From Flavobacteriaceae bacterium CG2_30_31_66 (GTDB lineage Bacteria; Bacteroidota; Bacteroidia; Flavobacteriales; Flavobacteriaceae): a DNA stretch of 64,000 bases. How positions within the stretch are numbered: position 1 is the stretch's first letter; every line of letters begins with the position of its first letter. The notes beneath the pieces were generated by a model. The model saw nothing but the letters and a program-made list of their open reading frames with translations, ran no database searches and was not told the DNA's origin. The translations under genes were made by a program, and so were the position numbers. Shown here piece after piece: positions 19,926-29,009 of the stretch. The DNA lies in the NCBI GenBank assembly GCA_001873065.1, contig MNYM01000017.1, positions 1 through 64,000 of the forward strand. The letters run 5' to 3'.

Positions 19926-20248
19926 GGGGGTCTTTTTTCGAAAACGTTGTATATTTTGAAGATACCCTTAAAAAAATAGGGGTTAAATTAAGATAAATGT
20001 ATTTTTTAATTGATGAATGGTTAAAAATAGGATGTTTGTAAAAAATTGGCATATTATTTTAAGATATTCATAAAAATGAAGGTTTTTAAAAAAATAATGC
20101 AATAAATAATATTATAACCTTATGAAATATTCAATAAATTTTGAATTTGTTTGCGTTTTTTTTGATTTTAAACTCCCTAAAATCCTTAAAATCAAAAGGA
20201 TTTTTTATGAAATCCAGTCGTTTTTTATTTTAGGGGGTTTTTGAAATA
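19926..20248. other. AT-rich non-coding stretch upstream of the nitrogen operon
   Basis: No gene is supported here. An imperfect dyad (TACCCTT...AGGGGTTA, 19963-19985) lies about 60 bases upstream of the -7 box, where an activator could bind, and a weak 7-bp hairpin with a T-run lies at 20179-20206. Neither matches an operator I can name. Confidence 0.35.
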
Positions 20249-20277
20249 AAAAATCCACCTAAAAAAGGTGGATTTTA
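20249..20277 (-). terminator. Terminator of the acyl-CoA dehydrogenase gene
   Basis: AAAATCCACCT pairs perfectly with AGGTGGATTTT around a short loop, followed on the minus strand by TTTATTTC, 25 bases after the dehydrogenase stop. The stem is symmetrical and A/T-flanked, so it could work in both directions. Confidence 0.7.
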
Positions 20278-20301
20278 AAAAATAAGCTAAAAAGAAAATA
20301 A

Positions 20302-21444
20302 TTATCCGTGAATTAATGCTCTTGAAATGACAATTTTTTGAATTTCAGAAGTTCCTTCATAAATCTGTGTGATTTTTGCGTCACGCATCAAACGTTCTAC
20401 ATGATACTCTTTTACGAAACCATTTCCTCCGTGAATTTGTACAGCTTCAACAGTTTGTTCCATAGCAACTTTTGAGGCGTAAAGTTTTGCCATTGCTGAT
20501 GCTATGTCATAGTTTTCTCCTTGATCTTTTAGCCAAGCAGCTTTCATCACTAGCATTCTTGCAGCTTCAATTTCGGTAAACATATCTGCCAATTTAAAAG
20601 CAATTGCTTGATGATTGCAAATTTCAGTACCAAATGCTTTGCGTTCTTTGGAATATTTTAATGCCAGTTCATAAGCGCCAGCAGCAATGCCAAGTGCTTG
20701 TGCAGCAATACCAATTCTTCCTCCAGAAAGGGTTTTCATCGCAAATTTAAATCCAAATCCGTCTTCGCCAATCCTATTTTCTTTGGGAACTTTTACTTCA
20801 TTAAATTGTAAAGTATGCGTATCAGAACCACGAATCCCCAATTTGTCTTCTTTTGGACCAATATGAAAACCTTCCATACCTTTTTCAACAATAAAAGCGT
20901 TGATGCCTCTGTGACCCTTTGATTTGTCAGTTTGTGCAATTACCAAATAAACATCTGCACGACCACCATTGGTAATCCAGTTTTTTGTACCATTTAATAA
21001 GTAAAAATCGCCCATATCAATAGCAGTTGTTGCTTGAGAAGTAGCATCTGAACCTGCTTCAGGCTCGCTCAAACAAAAAGCACCAATATTTTCGCCTGTT
21101 GCCAATTTGGTCAAGTATTTTTGTTTTTGAGCATCTGTTCCAAAAGCTTCTAGTCCGTAGCAAACCAAAGAATTATTCACTGAAACCATTACTGAGGCTG
21201 ATGCGTCAATTTTTGACAATTCTTCCATGATCAATACATACGAAATCGTATCCATGCCACTTCCACCATATTTTGGGTCAACCATAATGCCCATGAATCC
21301 GAGTTCACCCATTTTTTTGACCAATTCTTGAGGGAATTTTTGCTCATTATCTCTTTTAATAACGCCTGGTAACAATTCAGTTTGCGCAAATTCTCTTGCG
21401 GCATCTCGAATCATCATGTGTTCTTCTGTTAAACTAAAATCCAT
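20302..21444 (-). CDS. Acyl-CoA dehydrogenase
   Basis: A 380-residue FAD enzyme oxidising acyl-CoA to trans-2-enoyl-CoA in fatty or branched acid breakdown. Motifs: MDFSLTEEHMMIRD start, FCLSEPEAGSDA and NGTKNWITNGG for FAD/substrate binding, KERKAFG, and IYEGTSEIQKIVISR containing the catalytic glutamate of short-chain acyl-CoA dehydrogenases. The frame extends 63 codons further upstream but that part is not homologous-looking and overlaps the promoter, so I start at 21444, where a good family N-terminus begins. Confidence 0.93.
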   Translation of the reverse strand: MDFSLTEEHMMIRDAAREFAQTELLPGVIKRDNEQKFPQELVKKMGELGFMGIMVDPKYGGSGMDTISYVLIMEELSKIDASASVMVSVNNSLVCYGLEAFGTDAQKQKYLTKLATGENIGAFCLSEPEAGSDATSQATTAIDMGDFYLLNGTKNWITNGGRADVYLVIAQTDKSKGHRGINAFIVEKGMEGFHIGPKEDKLGIRGSDTHTLQFNEVKVPKENRIGEDGFGFKFAMKTLSGGRIGIAAQALGIAAGAYELALKYSKERKAFGTEICNHQAIAFKLADMFTEIEAARMLVMKAAWLKDQGENYDIASAMAKLYASKVAMEQTVEAVQIHGGNGFVKEYHVERLMRDAKITQIYEGTSEIQKIVISRALIHG

Positions 21445-21479
21445 TGATGTATATTTGTTATATTCGTACTTTAAGTTAT

Positions 21480-21514
21480 CAAAGGTATCGATTTCGTAAC
21501 ATTTTTTAAACAAA
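21480..21514 (-). promoter_or_regulatory. Promoter for the acyl-CoA dehydrogenase gene
   Basis: Minus-strand TTTG (plus 21511-21514) and TACCTTTG (21480-21487) are 23 bases apart, at the long end of the accepted range. The leader would be about 30 bases, which supports the start at 21444 and not the longer frame. Confidence 0.45.
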
Positions 21515-21534
21515 GTTTTGTTATTTTTAACGAT

Positions 21535-22599
21535 ATGAATAAAAATAAAATTTTTGCGATAGGAGTGATGTCTGGAACGTCTTTGGACGGAATTGACTTG
21601 GCACTTGTCAGTTTTGAAAAAGGGAATTATCAAAATTTTGAAATTGTTTTTGCAGAGACAATTTCATACACCATTCAATGGAAAAACACGCTAAGAAATG
21701 CCATTCGTCTTTCTGCGGTTGATTTAAAAGAACTATCTATCAATTATGGGAAATTTTTAGGCGATAGTATCAATCAATTCATGACGAAATTGAACACAAA
21801 AAAGGTTGATTTTATTGCTTCTCACGGACATACGATTTTGCATGAGCCAGCAAAAGGCATCACGCTTCAGATTGGTGATGGGCAAACGATTGCCAACAAG
21901 ACGCATCAAAAAGTAGTCTGTGACTTTAGAACTCAAGATGTTCAATTGGGTGGTCAAGGTGCACCTTTGGTACCAATTGGCGATGAATTATTATTTTCGG
22001 ATTATGAATATTGTATCAATTTAGGTGGATTTGCCAATATATCCTTCAAAGAAAATGGTCAAAGAATTGCTTTTGATATTTGCCCTGTAAATGTGGTTTT
22101 GAATTTTTATGCCAACCAACTCGGACTTGAATATGATGCCAATGGCGCTATTGCAACATCAGGAATGTTTCACGAATCGCTTTTTCACCAGTTAAATTCT
22201 TTGGACTATTTTTATCAAAATCCACCAAAATCACTGGGAGTTGAATGGGTTCAAAAAGAGGTTTTTTCGATGCTTGAAGCATCAAATCTAGCGCCTTCAA
22301 CTATCATAAGAACTTATACAGATCATATTGCGTGGCAAATTTCGAATGTTATTTCTGAAAACAAAAAAGTGTTGTGTACTGGTGGAGGAACTTACAATCG
22401 TTATTTGATTGAAAAAATGGCATCAACCAAAAAAATGGAACTAATTATCCCAGATAAAAATTTAATTGAGTTCAAAGAAGCGCTCATTTTTGCATTTTTG
22501 GGATTGTTACGCATTGATAATCAGACGAATTGTTTGCGATCAGTAACTGGTGCTAAAAAAGATCATTCTTCGGGTAAAATTTTTTATAAAAACCTTTAA
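21535..22599 (+). CDS. anmK: Anhydro-N-acetylmuramic acid kinase
   Basis: A 354-residue kinase of cell-wall recycling: it opens and phosphorylates 1,6-anhydroMurNAc to MurNAc-6-phosphate. The ATP-binding signature GVMSGTSLDGIDLALV stands at the N-terminus, with FRTQDVQLGGQGAPLVPIGD and a C-terminal CTGGGTYN phosphate loop. Length is normal. It is divergent from the acyl-CoA dehydrogenase; no other recycling gene is adjacent. Confidence 0.95.
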   Translation: MNKNKIFAIGVMSGTSLDGIDLALVSFEKGNYQNFEIVFAETISYTIQWKNTLRNAIRLSAVDLKELSINYGKFLGDSINQFMTKLNTKKVDFIASHGHTILHEPAKGITLQIGDGQTIANKTHQKVVCDFRTQDVQLGGQGAPLVPIGDELLFSDYEYCINLGGFANISFKENGQRIAFDICPVNVVLNFYANQLGLEYDANGAIATSGMFHESLFHQLNSLDYFYQNPPKSLGVEWVQKEVFSMLEASNLAPSTIIRTYTDHIAWQISNVISENKKVLCTGGGTYNRYLIEKMASTKKMELIIPDKNLIEFKEALIFAFLGLLRIDNQTNCLRSVTGAKKDHSSGKIFYKNL

Positions 22600-22607
22600 A
22601 TAAAAAA

Positions 22608-22638
22608 TTTGAGCAATCATTTTTTTACAGTATGTTTG
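22608..22638 (+). promoter_or_regulatory. Promoter for the dehydrogenase-nhaD operon
   Basis: TTTG (22608-22611), a 19-base spacer, then TATGTTTG (22631-22638) form a full Bacteroidota-type promoter. The start would leave a leader of roughly 120 bases before the ATG at 22766, long enough for post-transcriptional control, though I see no known riboswitch in it. Confidence 0.6.
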
Positions 22639-22765
22639 TGCGTAAACTTTTTTAAATATCATAATTTTTAAAATTTTTTTTATGAATCAATTGTAGTTTT
22701 TCTGTAAAATAATGAAAATTGTACCAGAAAATACCAAAACAAGTGAAAATTAGCAACATGCATCC

Positions 22766-23998
22766 ATGAAAGATTTATTAAAAATATATGAAAACAAACA
22801 ACCAGAAATCGTTTTTAACTGGAAAGATCCTGAAACAGAAGCTGAAGGTTGGACGGTTATCAACTCACTAAGAGGGGGAGCAGCAGGTGGTGGTACAAGA
22901 ATGCGTGAGGGATTGGATTTCAATGAAGTATTGTCATTAGCAAAAACTATGGAAGTGAAATTTACAGTTTCTGGTCCTGCAATTGGTGGTGCAAAATCGG
23001 GTATCAACTTCAATCCCAATGATCCTCGAAAAAAAGGCGTTTTAGAGCGATGGTACAAAGCAGTTGCGCCATTGTTAAAAAGTTATTATGGTACAGGAGG
23101 CGACTTGAATGTAGATGAGATTCACGAAGTAATTCCGATTACCGAAGAAAGTGGTGTTTGGCATCCGCAAGAAGGGGTTTTTAATGGACATTTTAAACCC
23201 TCAGAAGCTGATAAAATCAACAGAATTGGCCAATTGCGTCATGGCGTAATCAAAGTCATTGAAGATATTTCCTTAACTCCAGATATTTCAAAAAAATATA
23301 CAGTTGCTGATATGATTACTGGTTTTGGCGTTGCCGAAGCAATCCGTCATTATTATAGCATTTATGGCGGAACAGTTGTTGGAAAACGAGCTGTAGTGCA
23401 AGGTTTTGGGAATGTAGGTTCGGCTGCAGCCTATTATTTGGCGCAAATGGGCGTAAAAATAGTGGGGATTATTGACAGGGATGGAGGCGTTATCAATGAA
23501 GAAGGTTTTACTTTCGAGCAAATAAAAGCATTTTTTCAGAACAAAAACGGAAACACACTCGTTTCAAAAAACATGATTTCCTTTCAAGAAATCAACGAAC
23601 GTATTTGGCAAATTCCTTGCGAAATTTTCACACCCTGTGCAGCATCAAGATTGATTACTCAAACGCAAATTAATCAAATGATTGAATCAGGATTGGAAGT
23701 GATTTCTTGTGGGGCAAATGTTCCGTTTGCCGACAAAGAAATTTTCTTTGGATCTATCATGGAAGATACAGATAAAAAAGTGAGTCTGATTCCTGATTTT
23801 ATCTCCAATTGTGGTATGGCAAGAGTTTTTGCTTATTTCATGGAGCGTAAAGTGGAAATGACCGACAAAGCCATTTTTGAAGATACTTCAAAAACCATCA
23901 AAAAAGCACTACAAAAAACATTTGCAAAAAGTGCCTCAAAAACAAGAATTAGCGAAACCGCATTTGAAATAGCCTTAAAAGAATTGATAAAACTTTAA
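22766..23998 (+). CDS. Glu/Leu/Phe/Val family amino-acid dehydrogenase
   Basis: The 410-residue NAD(P)-dependent enzyme catalyses reversible oxidative deamination of an amino acid. The dimerisation/catalytic domain has GGAAGGGTRM, a lysine in MEVKFTVSG, GPAIGGAKSG with the second active lysine, and GTGGDLNVDE with the aspartate. The Rossmann part has GFGNVGSAAAYYLAQMG and ends in NCGMARVF. The length and GGAKSG form are nearer to leucine/phenylalanine-type than to typical glutamate dehydrogenases, so the exact substrate is left open. It is followed by nhaD after about 10 bases. Confidence 0.85.
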   Translation: MKDLLKIYENKQPEIVFNWKDPETEAEGWTVINSLRGGAAGGGTRMREGLDFNEVLSLAKTMEVKFTVSGPAIGGAKSGINFNPNDPRKKGVLERWYKAVAPLLKSYYGTGGDLNVDEIHEVIPITEESGVWHPQEGVFNGHFKPSEADKINRIGQLRHGVIKVIEDISLTPDISKKYTVADMITGFGVAEAIRHYYSIYGGTVVGKRAVVQGFGNVGSAAAYYLAQMGVKIVGIIDRDGGVINEEGFTFEQIKAFFQNKNGNTLVSKNMISFQEINERIWQIPCEIFTPCAASRLITQTQINQMIESGLEVISCGANVPFADKEIFFGSIMEDTDKKVSLIPDFISNCGMARVFAYFMERKVEMTDKAIFEDTSKTIKKALQKTFAKSASKTRISETAFEIALKELIKL

Positions 23999-24008
23999 AT
24001 AATTGAAC

Positions 24009-25406
24009 ATGGAATCAGTAATCGTCATTGTTTTTGTAATTGGATATTTAGCCATAACCCTAGAGCACAATTTAAAATTAGACAAATTAATCCCTGCATT
24101 GATCATGATGGCAGTGTCTTGGGCTTTAGTTTCTCTTGGAGTTGATAGTTTTTCAAATTGGTTCGACTCAAGTACCCATTCTTTGGTTGAAGGTTTTGGG
24201 GCAATGATGCATGATGAAAAAATGCATTTGGTCGAAGAAACTTTATTGCACCACATTGGAAAAACAGCTGAAATTTTAGTATTTCTTTTAGGTGCCATGA
24301 CCATAGTTGAAATTATTGATTATTTCGACGGATTTTCGACCATCAAAAAATATGTAGGTTTTAGAAGTAAAAGAAAATTACTTTGGATATTTTCAGGAAT
24401 GGCTTTTGTTTTATCAGCAATCATTGATAATTTAACAGCCACCATTGTATTAATTTCAATATTACAAAAAATTGTAAAAACCAGAGACGAACGAATTTGG
24501 TTTGCAGGTTTGATTATTATTGCTGCCAATGCAGGTGGTGCATGGTCTCCGATTGGTGATGTAACAACCACCATGCTTTGGATTGGTAAAAAAGTATCAG
24601 CAGGAAAATTGGTTGAATATTTATTGCTTCCTTCAATTTTATGTGTTGTGGTTCCTGCTTTAATAGCTTCATTTTTACCTCCTTTCAAAGGTGAAATCAA
24701 TTTTGATGAAAATGATAATGACAAAACAAAAAGCAATTACAGTGGTAGAATGTTGTTGATTGGTTTGGGATTCATAGTTTTTGTGCCATTTTTTAAAACT
24801 GTCACGCATTTGCCTCCTTATGTTGGGATGATGTTATCATTGGGAATTGTTGCTACTTTTGCCGAAATTTATAGTCGCAGAAAATTCTCATTGACTGATT
24901 TTAATACCCTTGAAGAATCAAATGCACATGCAAATCATGGTCCAGTACATCATTCTTTATCAAAAATTGAAATGCCAAGTATTTTATTCTTCTTAGGGAT
25001 TTTAATGGCGGTTGCAGCACTTGAATCTTTAGGAATTTTATTCAATTTTGCCACTACATTAAAAGAAGTAATGCCTATGTTGGGCACAGAATTTCATCAT
25101 GCAGGTGTTTCTGATTTGGTGGTTTTGTTGATTGGTGTTGGCTCAGCAGTGATAGACAACGTTCCATTGGTTGCAGCAAGTTTAGGGATGTTTACAGAGC
25201 CTTTAGATAATGAATTATGGCATTTTATTGCATTTTCAGCAGGAACTGGAGGTAGTATGTTAATCATTGGTTCTGCAGCTGGTGTTGTAGCCATGGGTAT
25301 GGAAAAAATAGATTTTTTCTGGTATATAAAAAATATTTCTTGGCTGGCATTGATAGGATTTGCTGTAGGTTCTGCTACTTTTATGATTACAAGAACATTG
25401 TTTTAG
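24009..25406 (+). CDS. nhaD: Na+/H+ antiporter NhaD
   Basis: An inner-membrane antiporter of the ion transporter (IT) superfamily with about 11-12 hydrophobic segments. Typical NhaD elements are DNLTATIVLISIL, ANAGGAWSPIGDVTTTMLW and SAVIDNVPLVAASLGMF, with paired acidic/polar residues in the membrane. I start at the ATG at 24009, two codons after an in-frame TTG. It shares the transcript of the amino-acid dehydrogenase. Role: sodium export and pH control. Confidence 0.92.
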   Translation: MESVIVIVFVIGYLAITLEHNLKLDKLIPALIMMAVSWALVSLGVDSFSNWFDSSTHSLVEGFGAMMHDEKMHLVEETLLHHIGKTAEILVFLLGAMTIVEIIDYFDGFSTIKKYVGFRSKRKLLWIFSGMAFVLSAIIDNLTATIVLISILQKIVKTRDERIWFAGLIIIAANAGGAWSPIGDVTTTMLWIGKKVSAGKLVEYLLLPSILCVVVPALIASFLPPFKGEINFDENDNDKTKSNYSGRMLLIGLGFIVFVPFFKTVTHLPPYVGMMLSLGIVATFAEIYSRRKFSLTDFNTLEESNAHANHGPVHHSLSKIEMPSILFFLGILMAVAALESLGILFNFATTLKEVMPMLGTEFHHAGVSDLVVLLIGVGSAVIDNVPLVAASLGMFTEPLDNELWHFIAFSAGTGGSMLIIGSAAGVVAMGMEKIDFFWYIKNISWLALIGFAVGSATFMITRTLF

Positions 25407-25454
25407 ATAGCAATATTTGAAAATCATTTTTTTTAAACAATCATCAAATAAAAT

Positions 25455-25488
25455 TGTCATTTTGTAAATGCAAAATGGCATTTTTTTT
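25455..25488 (+). terminator. Rho-independent terminator after nhaD
   Basis: TGTCATTTTG pairs with CAAAATGGCA (one G-U) around a six-base loop, followed by eight T residues, about 50 bases after the nhaD stop. Confidence 0.85.
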
Positions 25489-25570
25489 GTTAAATAAAAC
25501 GGGCTCAAATTGTATTCAAACAATTTAAAAATAAATTAATCGTTATTATATCACATAAATCAAAATTTCA

Positions 25571-26260
25571 ATGATTTCATTATTTCAAGATAATATTCAA
25601 GAGTTAAAAGAAGTAGTTTCCGAAGAAAAAACACTGTCTATCTATAAACTCATTGTAAGTGGTGGATTGGGCGGACAAATTATTATTGGAATTCTTTTTG
25701 TACTGCTAATAGTTGCATTTTATATTTATTTCGAACGTTTTTTTGCCATCAAAGCAGCCTCAAAAGAGGATAAAAATTTTATGAATCAAATCAAAGAGTA
25801 TGTTTCCAATGGAAAATTAGAGTTCGCCAATGATTTGTGTAAAAGTAAAAACACACCAACATCAAGACTGATTGCTAAGGGAATTTCGCGAATTGGAAAA
25901 CCTTTAGAAGATATCAATACCGCTATTGAAACTGCCGGAAAATTAGAGATTTATCAACTAGAAAAAAACGTGAGCGTGTTAGCAACTATCTCAGGGGCAG
26001 CACCAATGATTGGCTTTTTGGGAACAGTTATTGGAATGATAATTGCCATTCATGAAATCGCCAATGCGGGGGGTCAAATAGATATCAAATTGCTTTCTGA
26101 CGGATTATACACTGCTATGACAACCACAGTTGCAGGATTAATTGTGGGAATTATTGCCTATATAACCTACAATCATTTGGTGGTGAGAACCAATAAAGTG
26201 GTGTATCAAATGGAAGCAAAATCAGTAGAGTTTTTAGATTTGTTGAATGAACCAGTATAA
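25571..26260 (+). CDS. exbB: MotA/TolQ/ExbB proton channel protein
   Basis: A 229-residue inner-membrane protein with three hydrophobic segments (about 34-58, 135-160, 175-200) in the ExbB pattern. The central GAAPMIGFLGTVIGMI and TTTVAGLIVGIIAYITYN segments carry the channel-lining threonines. With ExbD it turns proton flow into movement of TonB. It heads the exbB-exbD-tonB operon. Confidence 0.92.
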   Translation: MISLFQDNIQELKEVVSEEKTLSIYKLIVSGGLGGQIIIGILFVLLIVAFYIYFERFFAIKAASKEDKNFMNQIKEYVSNGKLEFANDLCKSKNTPTSRLIAKGISRIGKPLEDINTAIETAGKLEIYQLEKNVSVLATISGAAPMIGFLGTVIGMIIAIHEIANAGGQIDIKLLSDGLYTAMTTTVAGLIVGIIAYITYNHLVVRTNKVVYQMEAKSVEFLDLLNEPV

Positions 26261-26265
26261 GTAGA

Positions 26266-26347
26266 AATTAAGAATTACGAATTAGGAATTACGAATTTTG
26301 TTTTAACCATCAACCATCAACCAAAAACCACCAACCACCAACCAAAA
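26266..26347. repeat. Low-complexity direct repeats between exbB and exbD
   Basis: The 88-base spacer holds two copies of GAATTACGAATT-like sequence, then CAACCATCAACCA and CCACCAACCACCAACCA runs on the plus strand. No coding potential. The C-rich, purine-poor run lies directly before the exbD ATG. Confidence 0.6.
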
Positions 26348-26348
26348 T

Positions 26349-26741
26349 ATGAACCTCAGAGGCAGAAACAAAGTAGATCCAACCTTTAATATGGCATCAA
26401 TGACAGACATTGTGTTTTTGTTATTGATTTTTTTTATGCTCACATCTTCGCTGGTAACAGTGAGTGCAATTGATGTGTTGTTGCCAAAAGCTGGTGGAAA
26501 AACTGAAAATAATGTATCAGTAGCTGTTTCTATTTCAAGTGATGCGCTTTTTTATATTGACAAAACAAATGTTAGCGAGTCAAACTTGGAAAGCGAAATT
26601 TTAAAAAGTGTTGGCCAAGAAAAAAAGAAAACAATCATAATAAGAGGAGATAAAGACGCTGCTTATGAAAATGTGATGAAAGTGATTGACATTGCAAATA
26701 AAAACAAGCTAAAAATGATTTTAGCAGTCAAAGGAAATTAA
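26349..26741 (+). CDS. exbD: Biopolymer transporter ExbD/TolR family
   Basis: A 130-residue protein with a short cytoplasmic N-terminus, one membrane helix (about 18-42) carrying the essential aspartate in SMTDIVFLLLIFFMLTSS, and a periplasmic domain. It forms the proton channel with ExbB. Its stop overlaps the tonB start by one base (TAATG), so the two are translationally coupled. Confidence 0.93.
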   Translation: MNLRGRNKVDPTFNMASMTDIVFLLLIFFMLTSSLVTVSAIDVLLPKAGGKTENNVSVAVSISSDALFYIDKTNVSESNLESEILKSVGQEKKKTIIIRGDKDAAYENVMKVIDIANKNKLKMILAVKGN

Positions 26742-27559
26742 TGGCTATTTTAGATACCAAACATAAACGAAAATCAGCAGTAATTACAATAGTTTTAGTG
26801 ATTATTCTGCTTTTTGCGGTTTTTAATTTTGGGATGACATATTTAGACCCTCCAGAAGAATATGGTTTGGCTATTAATTTTGGGGATTCAAATGTTGGTT
26901 TTGGAGAGCCAGTGATCAATACAGAACAAAATCTGATTCCAGAAGTAAAAGAAACTATTGATAAAAAAGTAGAAATTGAAGAAACTCCAAAAGAGGTCAT
27001 TAAAGAAAAAATAATTACGGATGATACCTCTAAAGAAATTTCTGTTGTTGAGAAAAAAGAAGAAAAAAAAGAACTCATAAAAGAGGAAGTAAAAAAGGAA
27101 GCCACTAAAGAAGTTCCCAAAAAACCATCCAAAGAAGCTCAAGAAGCATTAAATAGTTTGCTAAATAACAATACTTCTGATAGCAAACAAAAAGGTGAAG
27201 GCGATGATAAAAATGAGGGAGTCAAAGGCGATAAAAATGGCGAACCTAATTCCACTAAATATTATGGAAACAAAGGAATTGATGGAGGAGATTATAACTT
27301 ATCAGGCAGAAAAGCTTTAGAAAAACCTATAAGACAGCCTGATTGTCAAGAAGAAGGAACTGTAGTAGTTCGCATTGAAGTAGATAAAAACGGAAAAGTA
27401 ATCAATGCAACCCCAGGTGTAAAAGGGACTACAAACTCAGCTGACTGCTTGTTGAAACCTGCCAAAGAGGCCGCACTTAGAACAGTTTGGAATTCAGATA
27501 ATAATGCTCCAACCAAACAAATAGGCACAATTATTTATAAGTTTACTTTGGCTAAATAA
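26741..27559 (+). CDS. tonB: Energy transducer TonB
   Basis: A 272-residue protein: N-terminal membrane anchor (about 13-32), a long Lys/Glu-rich periplasmic linker (about 70-135), a Gly/Asp/Asn-rich stretch and a C-terminal TonB domain (about 190-272, with GTVVVRIEVDKNGKV and ending IIYKFTLAK). It couples the ExbBD proton channel to outer-membrane receptors. The linker is KE-rich rather than proline-rich, which is common in Bacteroidota. Confidence 0.92.
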   Translation: MAILDTKHKRKSAVITIVLVIILLFAVFNFGMTYLDPPEEYGLAINFGDSNVGFGEPVINTEQNLIPEVKETIDKKVEIEETPKEVIKEKIITDDTSKEISVVEKKEEKKELIKEEVKKEATKEVPKKPSKEAQEALNSLLNNNTSDSKQKGEGDDKNEGVKGDKNGEPNSTKYYGNKGIDGGDYNLSGRKALEKPIRQPDCQEEGTVVVRIEVDKNGKVINATPGVKGTTNSADCLLKPAKEAALRTVWNSDNNAPTKQIGTIIYKFTLAK

Positions 27560-27572
27560 TCTCTTATCTTTG
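27542..27572 (+). promoter_or_regulatory. Promoter for folC
   Basis: A near -33 TTTA, 19-base spacer and a full -7 TATCTTTG (27565-27572) overlap the end of tonB. The expected start is about 25 bases before the folC ATG. Confidence 0.5.
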
Positions 27573-27602
27573 CAGTAAATTCCAATATTTGCAATTAAAT
27601 TT

Positions 27603-28811
27603 ATGAATTATAAGGAAACTTTACAGTGGATGTTTGCGCAACTTCCCATGTTTCAAAGAGTTGGAGAAAGTGCCTTCAAAAAAGATTTGACAAATACCCA
27701 TGCTTTTTCAAAACAGTTGGGTTTTCCTGAGAAAAAATTCAAATCCATTCATGTAGGAGGTACTAATGGAAAAGGCTCTACCAGCCACATGTTGGCATCT
27801 ATTCTTCAAGAAGCAGGCCACAAAGTGGGTTTATATACCTCTCCGCATTTGAAGAATTTTACAGAGCGCATTCGCATCAATGGTAAAGAAATTCCAAAAA
27901 GAGCAGTCACTGCATTCATCAACAAAAATAAAGCTTTTTTAGAAACCCATCAGCTATCATTTTTTGAAATGACTGTAGGCATGGCATTTGATTATTTTGC
28001 CAACGAAAAGGTGGATATTGCCATTATTGAAGTCGGTTTGGGAGGCCGTTTGGATTCTACGAACATCATTACTCCAGAAGTATCAGTAATCACCAATATT
28101 GGCTATGACCACATGCAGTTTTTAGGAAACACTTTGCCAGAAATTGCAGGAGAGAAAGCTGGGATTATCAAAGAAGGTATTCCTGTTATTATTGGAGAAT
28201 TTCAGGAAGAGGTTGCAAAAGTTTTTCTGTCAAAAGCCTTAGCCATGAACACCACAATTCTATTTGCTTCTGATGATCATACAAGTTACAAAACAGACTT
28301 GTTAGGCGATTATCAAAAATCAAATACCAAAACTGCTGTGGCAGGAATTAGAAAATTGACGGGTTTTGAAATTTCAGAAAAGAATATTGTGGATGGATTG
28401 CAAAACGTAGTAAAAAATACCCATCTCAAAGGAAGATGGCAAATTTTACAACAAAAACCAACCGTTATCTGCGATACTGCGCACAATAAAGAGGGATTAC
28501 AAATCGCATTAAACCAATTGAAAAACCAAAAATTTGAACACTTGCACATTGTTTTAGGGGTAGTTTCAGACAAAAAAACGGAAGACATATTTCCTTTATT
28601 TCCGGAAGAAGCAATTTATTATTTTTGCAAACCCAATATTCCAAGAGGGCTGTCAGAAGTCGTTTTACAAAAACAAGCGGCAACTTTTGGTTTACAAGGG
28701 AACACTTTTTTATCTGTAAAGAAAGCATTGAGCAATGCGTTAAAATCTGCAAATCAACAAGATATCATTTATGTGGGCGGAAGCACTTTTGTAGTGGCAG
28801 AAATTGTTTAA
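27603..28811 (+). CDS. folC: Folylpolyglutamate/dihydrofolate synthase
   Basis: A 402-residue Mur-ligase-fold enzyme that adds glutamate to folates (and dihydropteroate in bifunctional forms). The ATP loop GGTNGKGSTSHML (about 52-64) and the folate-binding segment LYTSPHLKNFTERIRING follow; EVGLGGRLDSTN and ICDTAHNKEGL are also intact. Full length. Confidence 0.93.
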   Translation: MNYKETLQWMFAQLPMFQRVGESAFKKDLTNTHAFSKQLGFPEKKFKSIHVGGTNGKGSTSHMLASILQEAGHKVGLYTSPHLKNFTERIRINGKEIPKRAVTAFINKNKAFLETHQLSFFEMTVGMAFDYFANEKVDIAIIEVGLGGRLDSTNIITPEVSVITNIGYDHMQFLGNTLPEIAGEKAGIIKEGIPVIIGEFQEEVAKVFLSKALAMNTTILFASDDHTSYKTDLLGDYQKSNTKTAVAGIRKLTGFEISEKNIVDGLQNVVKNTHLKGRWQILQQKPTVICDTAHNKEGLQIALNQLKNQKFEHLHIVLGVVSDKKTEDIFPLFPEEAIYYFCKPNIPRGLSEVVLQKQAATFGLQGNTFLSVKKALSNALKSANQQDIIYVGGSTFVVAEIV

Positions 28812-28828
28812 AATAAAACGTTTTTTCT

Positions 28829-28859
28829 TTTGGTAGAATTAAAATCTGTTTTATATTTG
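28829..28859 (+). promoter_or_regulatory. Promoter for tRNA-Val
   Basis: TTTG (28829-28832), 19-base spacer and TATATTTG (28852-28859): a textbook Bacteroidota promoter placed 11 bases before the mature tRNA 5' end. Confidence 0.75.
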
Positions 28860-28870
28860 CATCCGCTAAA

Positions 28871-28948
28871 GGGCAATTAGCTCAGTTGGTTCAGAGCATC
28901 TCGTTTACACCGAGAGGGTCGGGGGTTCGAATCCCTCATTGCCCACCA
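28871..28948 (+). tRNA. tRNA-Val (anticodon TAC)
   Basis: A complete cloverleaf with an encoded CCA end: acceptor GGGCAAT/ATTGCCC, D-arm with AGCTCAGTTGG, anticodon stem TCTCG/CGAGA around loop TTTACAC (anticodon TAC, reads GUA and other GUN valine codons), and T-arm GGGGG-TTCGAAT-CCCTC, with a G-T pair at one end of the T stem. Single tRNA, its own promoter and terminator. Confidence 0.97.
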
Positions 28949-28968
28949 AATTAAAAACAAATAGTTAT

Positions 28969-29002
28969 AAAAGCCGATAGATATTCAAATTTATCGGCTT
29001 TT
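28969..29002 (+). terminator. Terminator of tRNA-Val
   Basis: AAAAGCCGATA pairs with TATCGGCTTTT around a 12-base AT-rich loop, followed by more T, about 20 bases after the tRNA. Confidence 0.85.
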
Positions 29003-29009
29003 TGCTTTC

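Noticed and set aside
21445..21633. N-terminal extension of the acyl-CoA dehydrogenase frame
   Set aside because: The extra 63 codons do not look like the family and cover the promoter; the ATG at 21444 fits.
26728..27142. Antisense frames opposite tonB
   Set aside because: Phe/Ser-rich peptides mirror the Lys/Glu-rich linker of TonB on the opposite strand; they are shadows.
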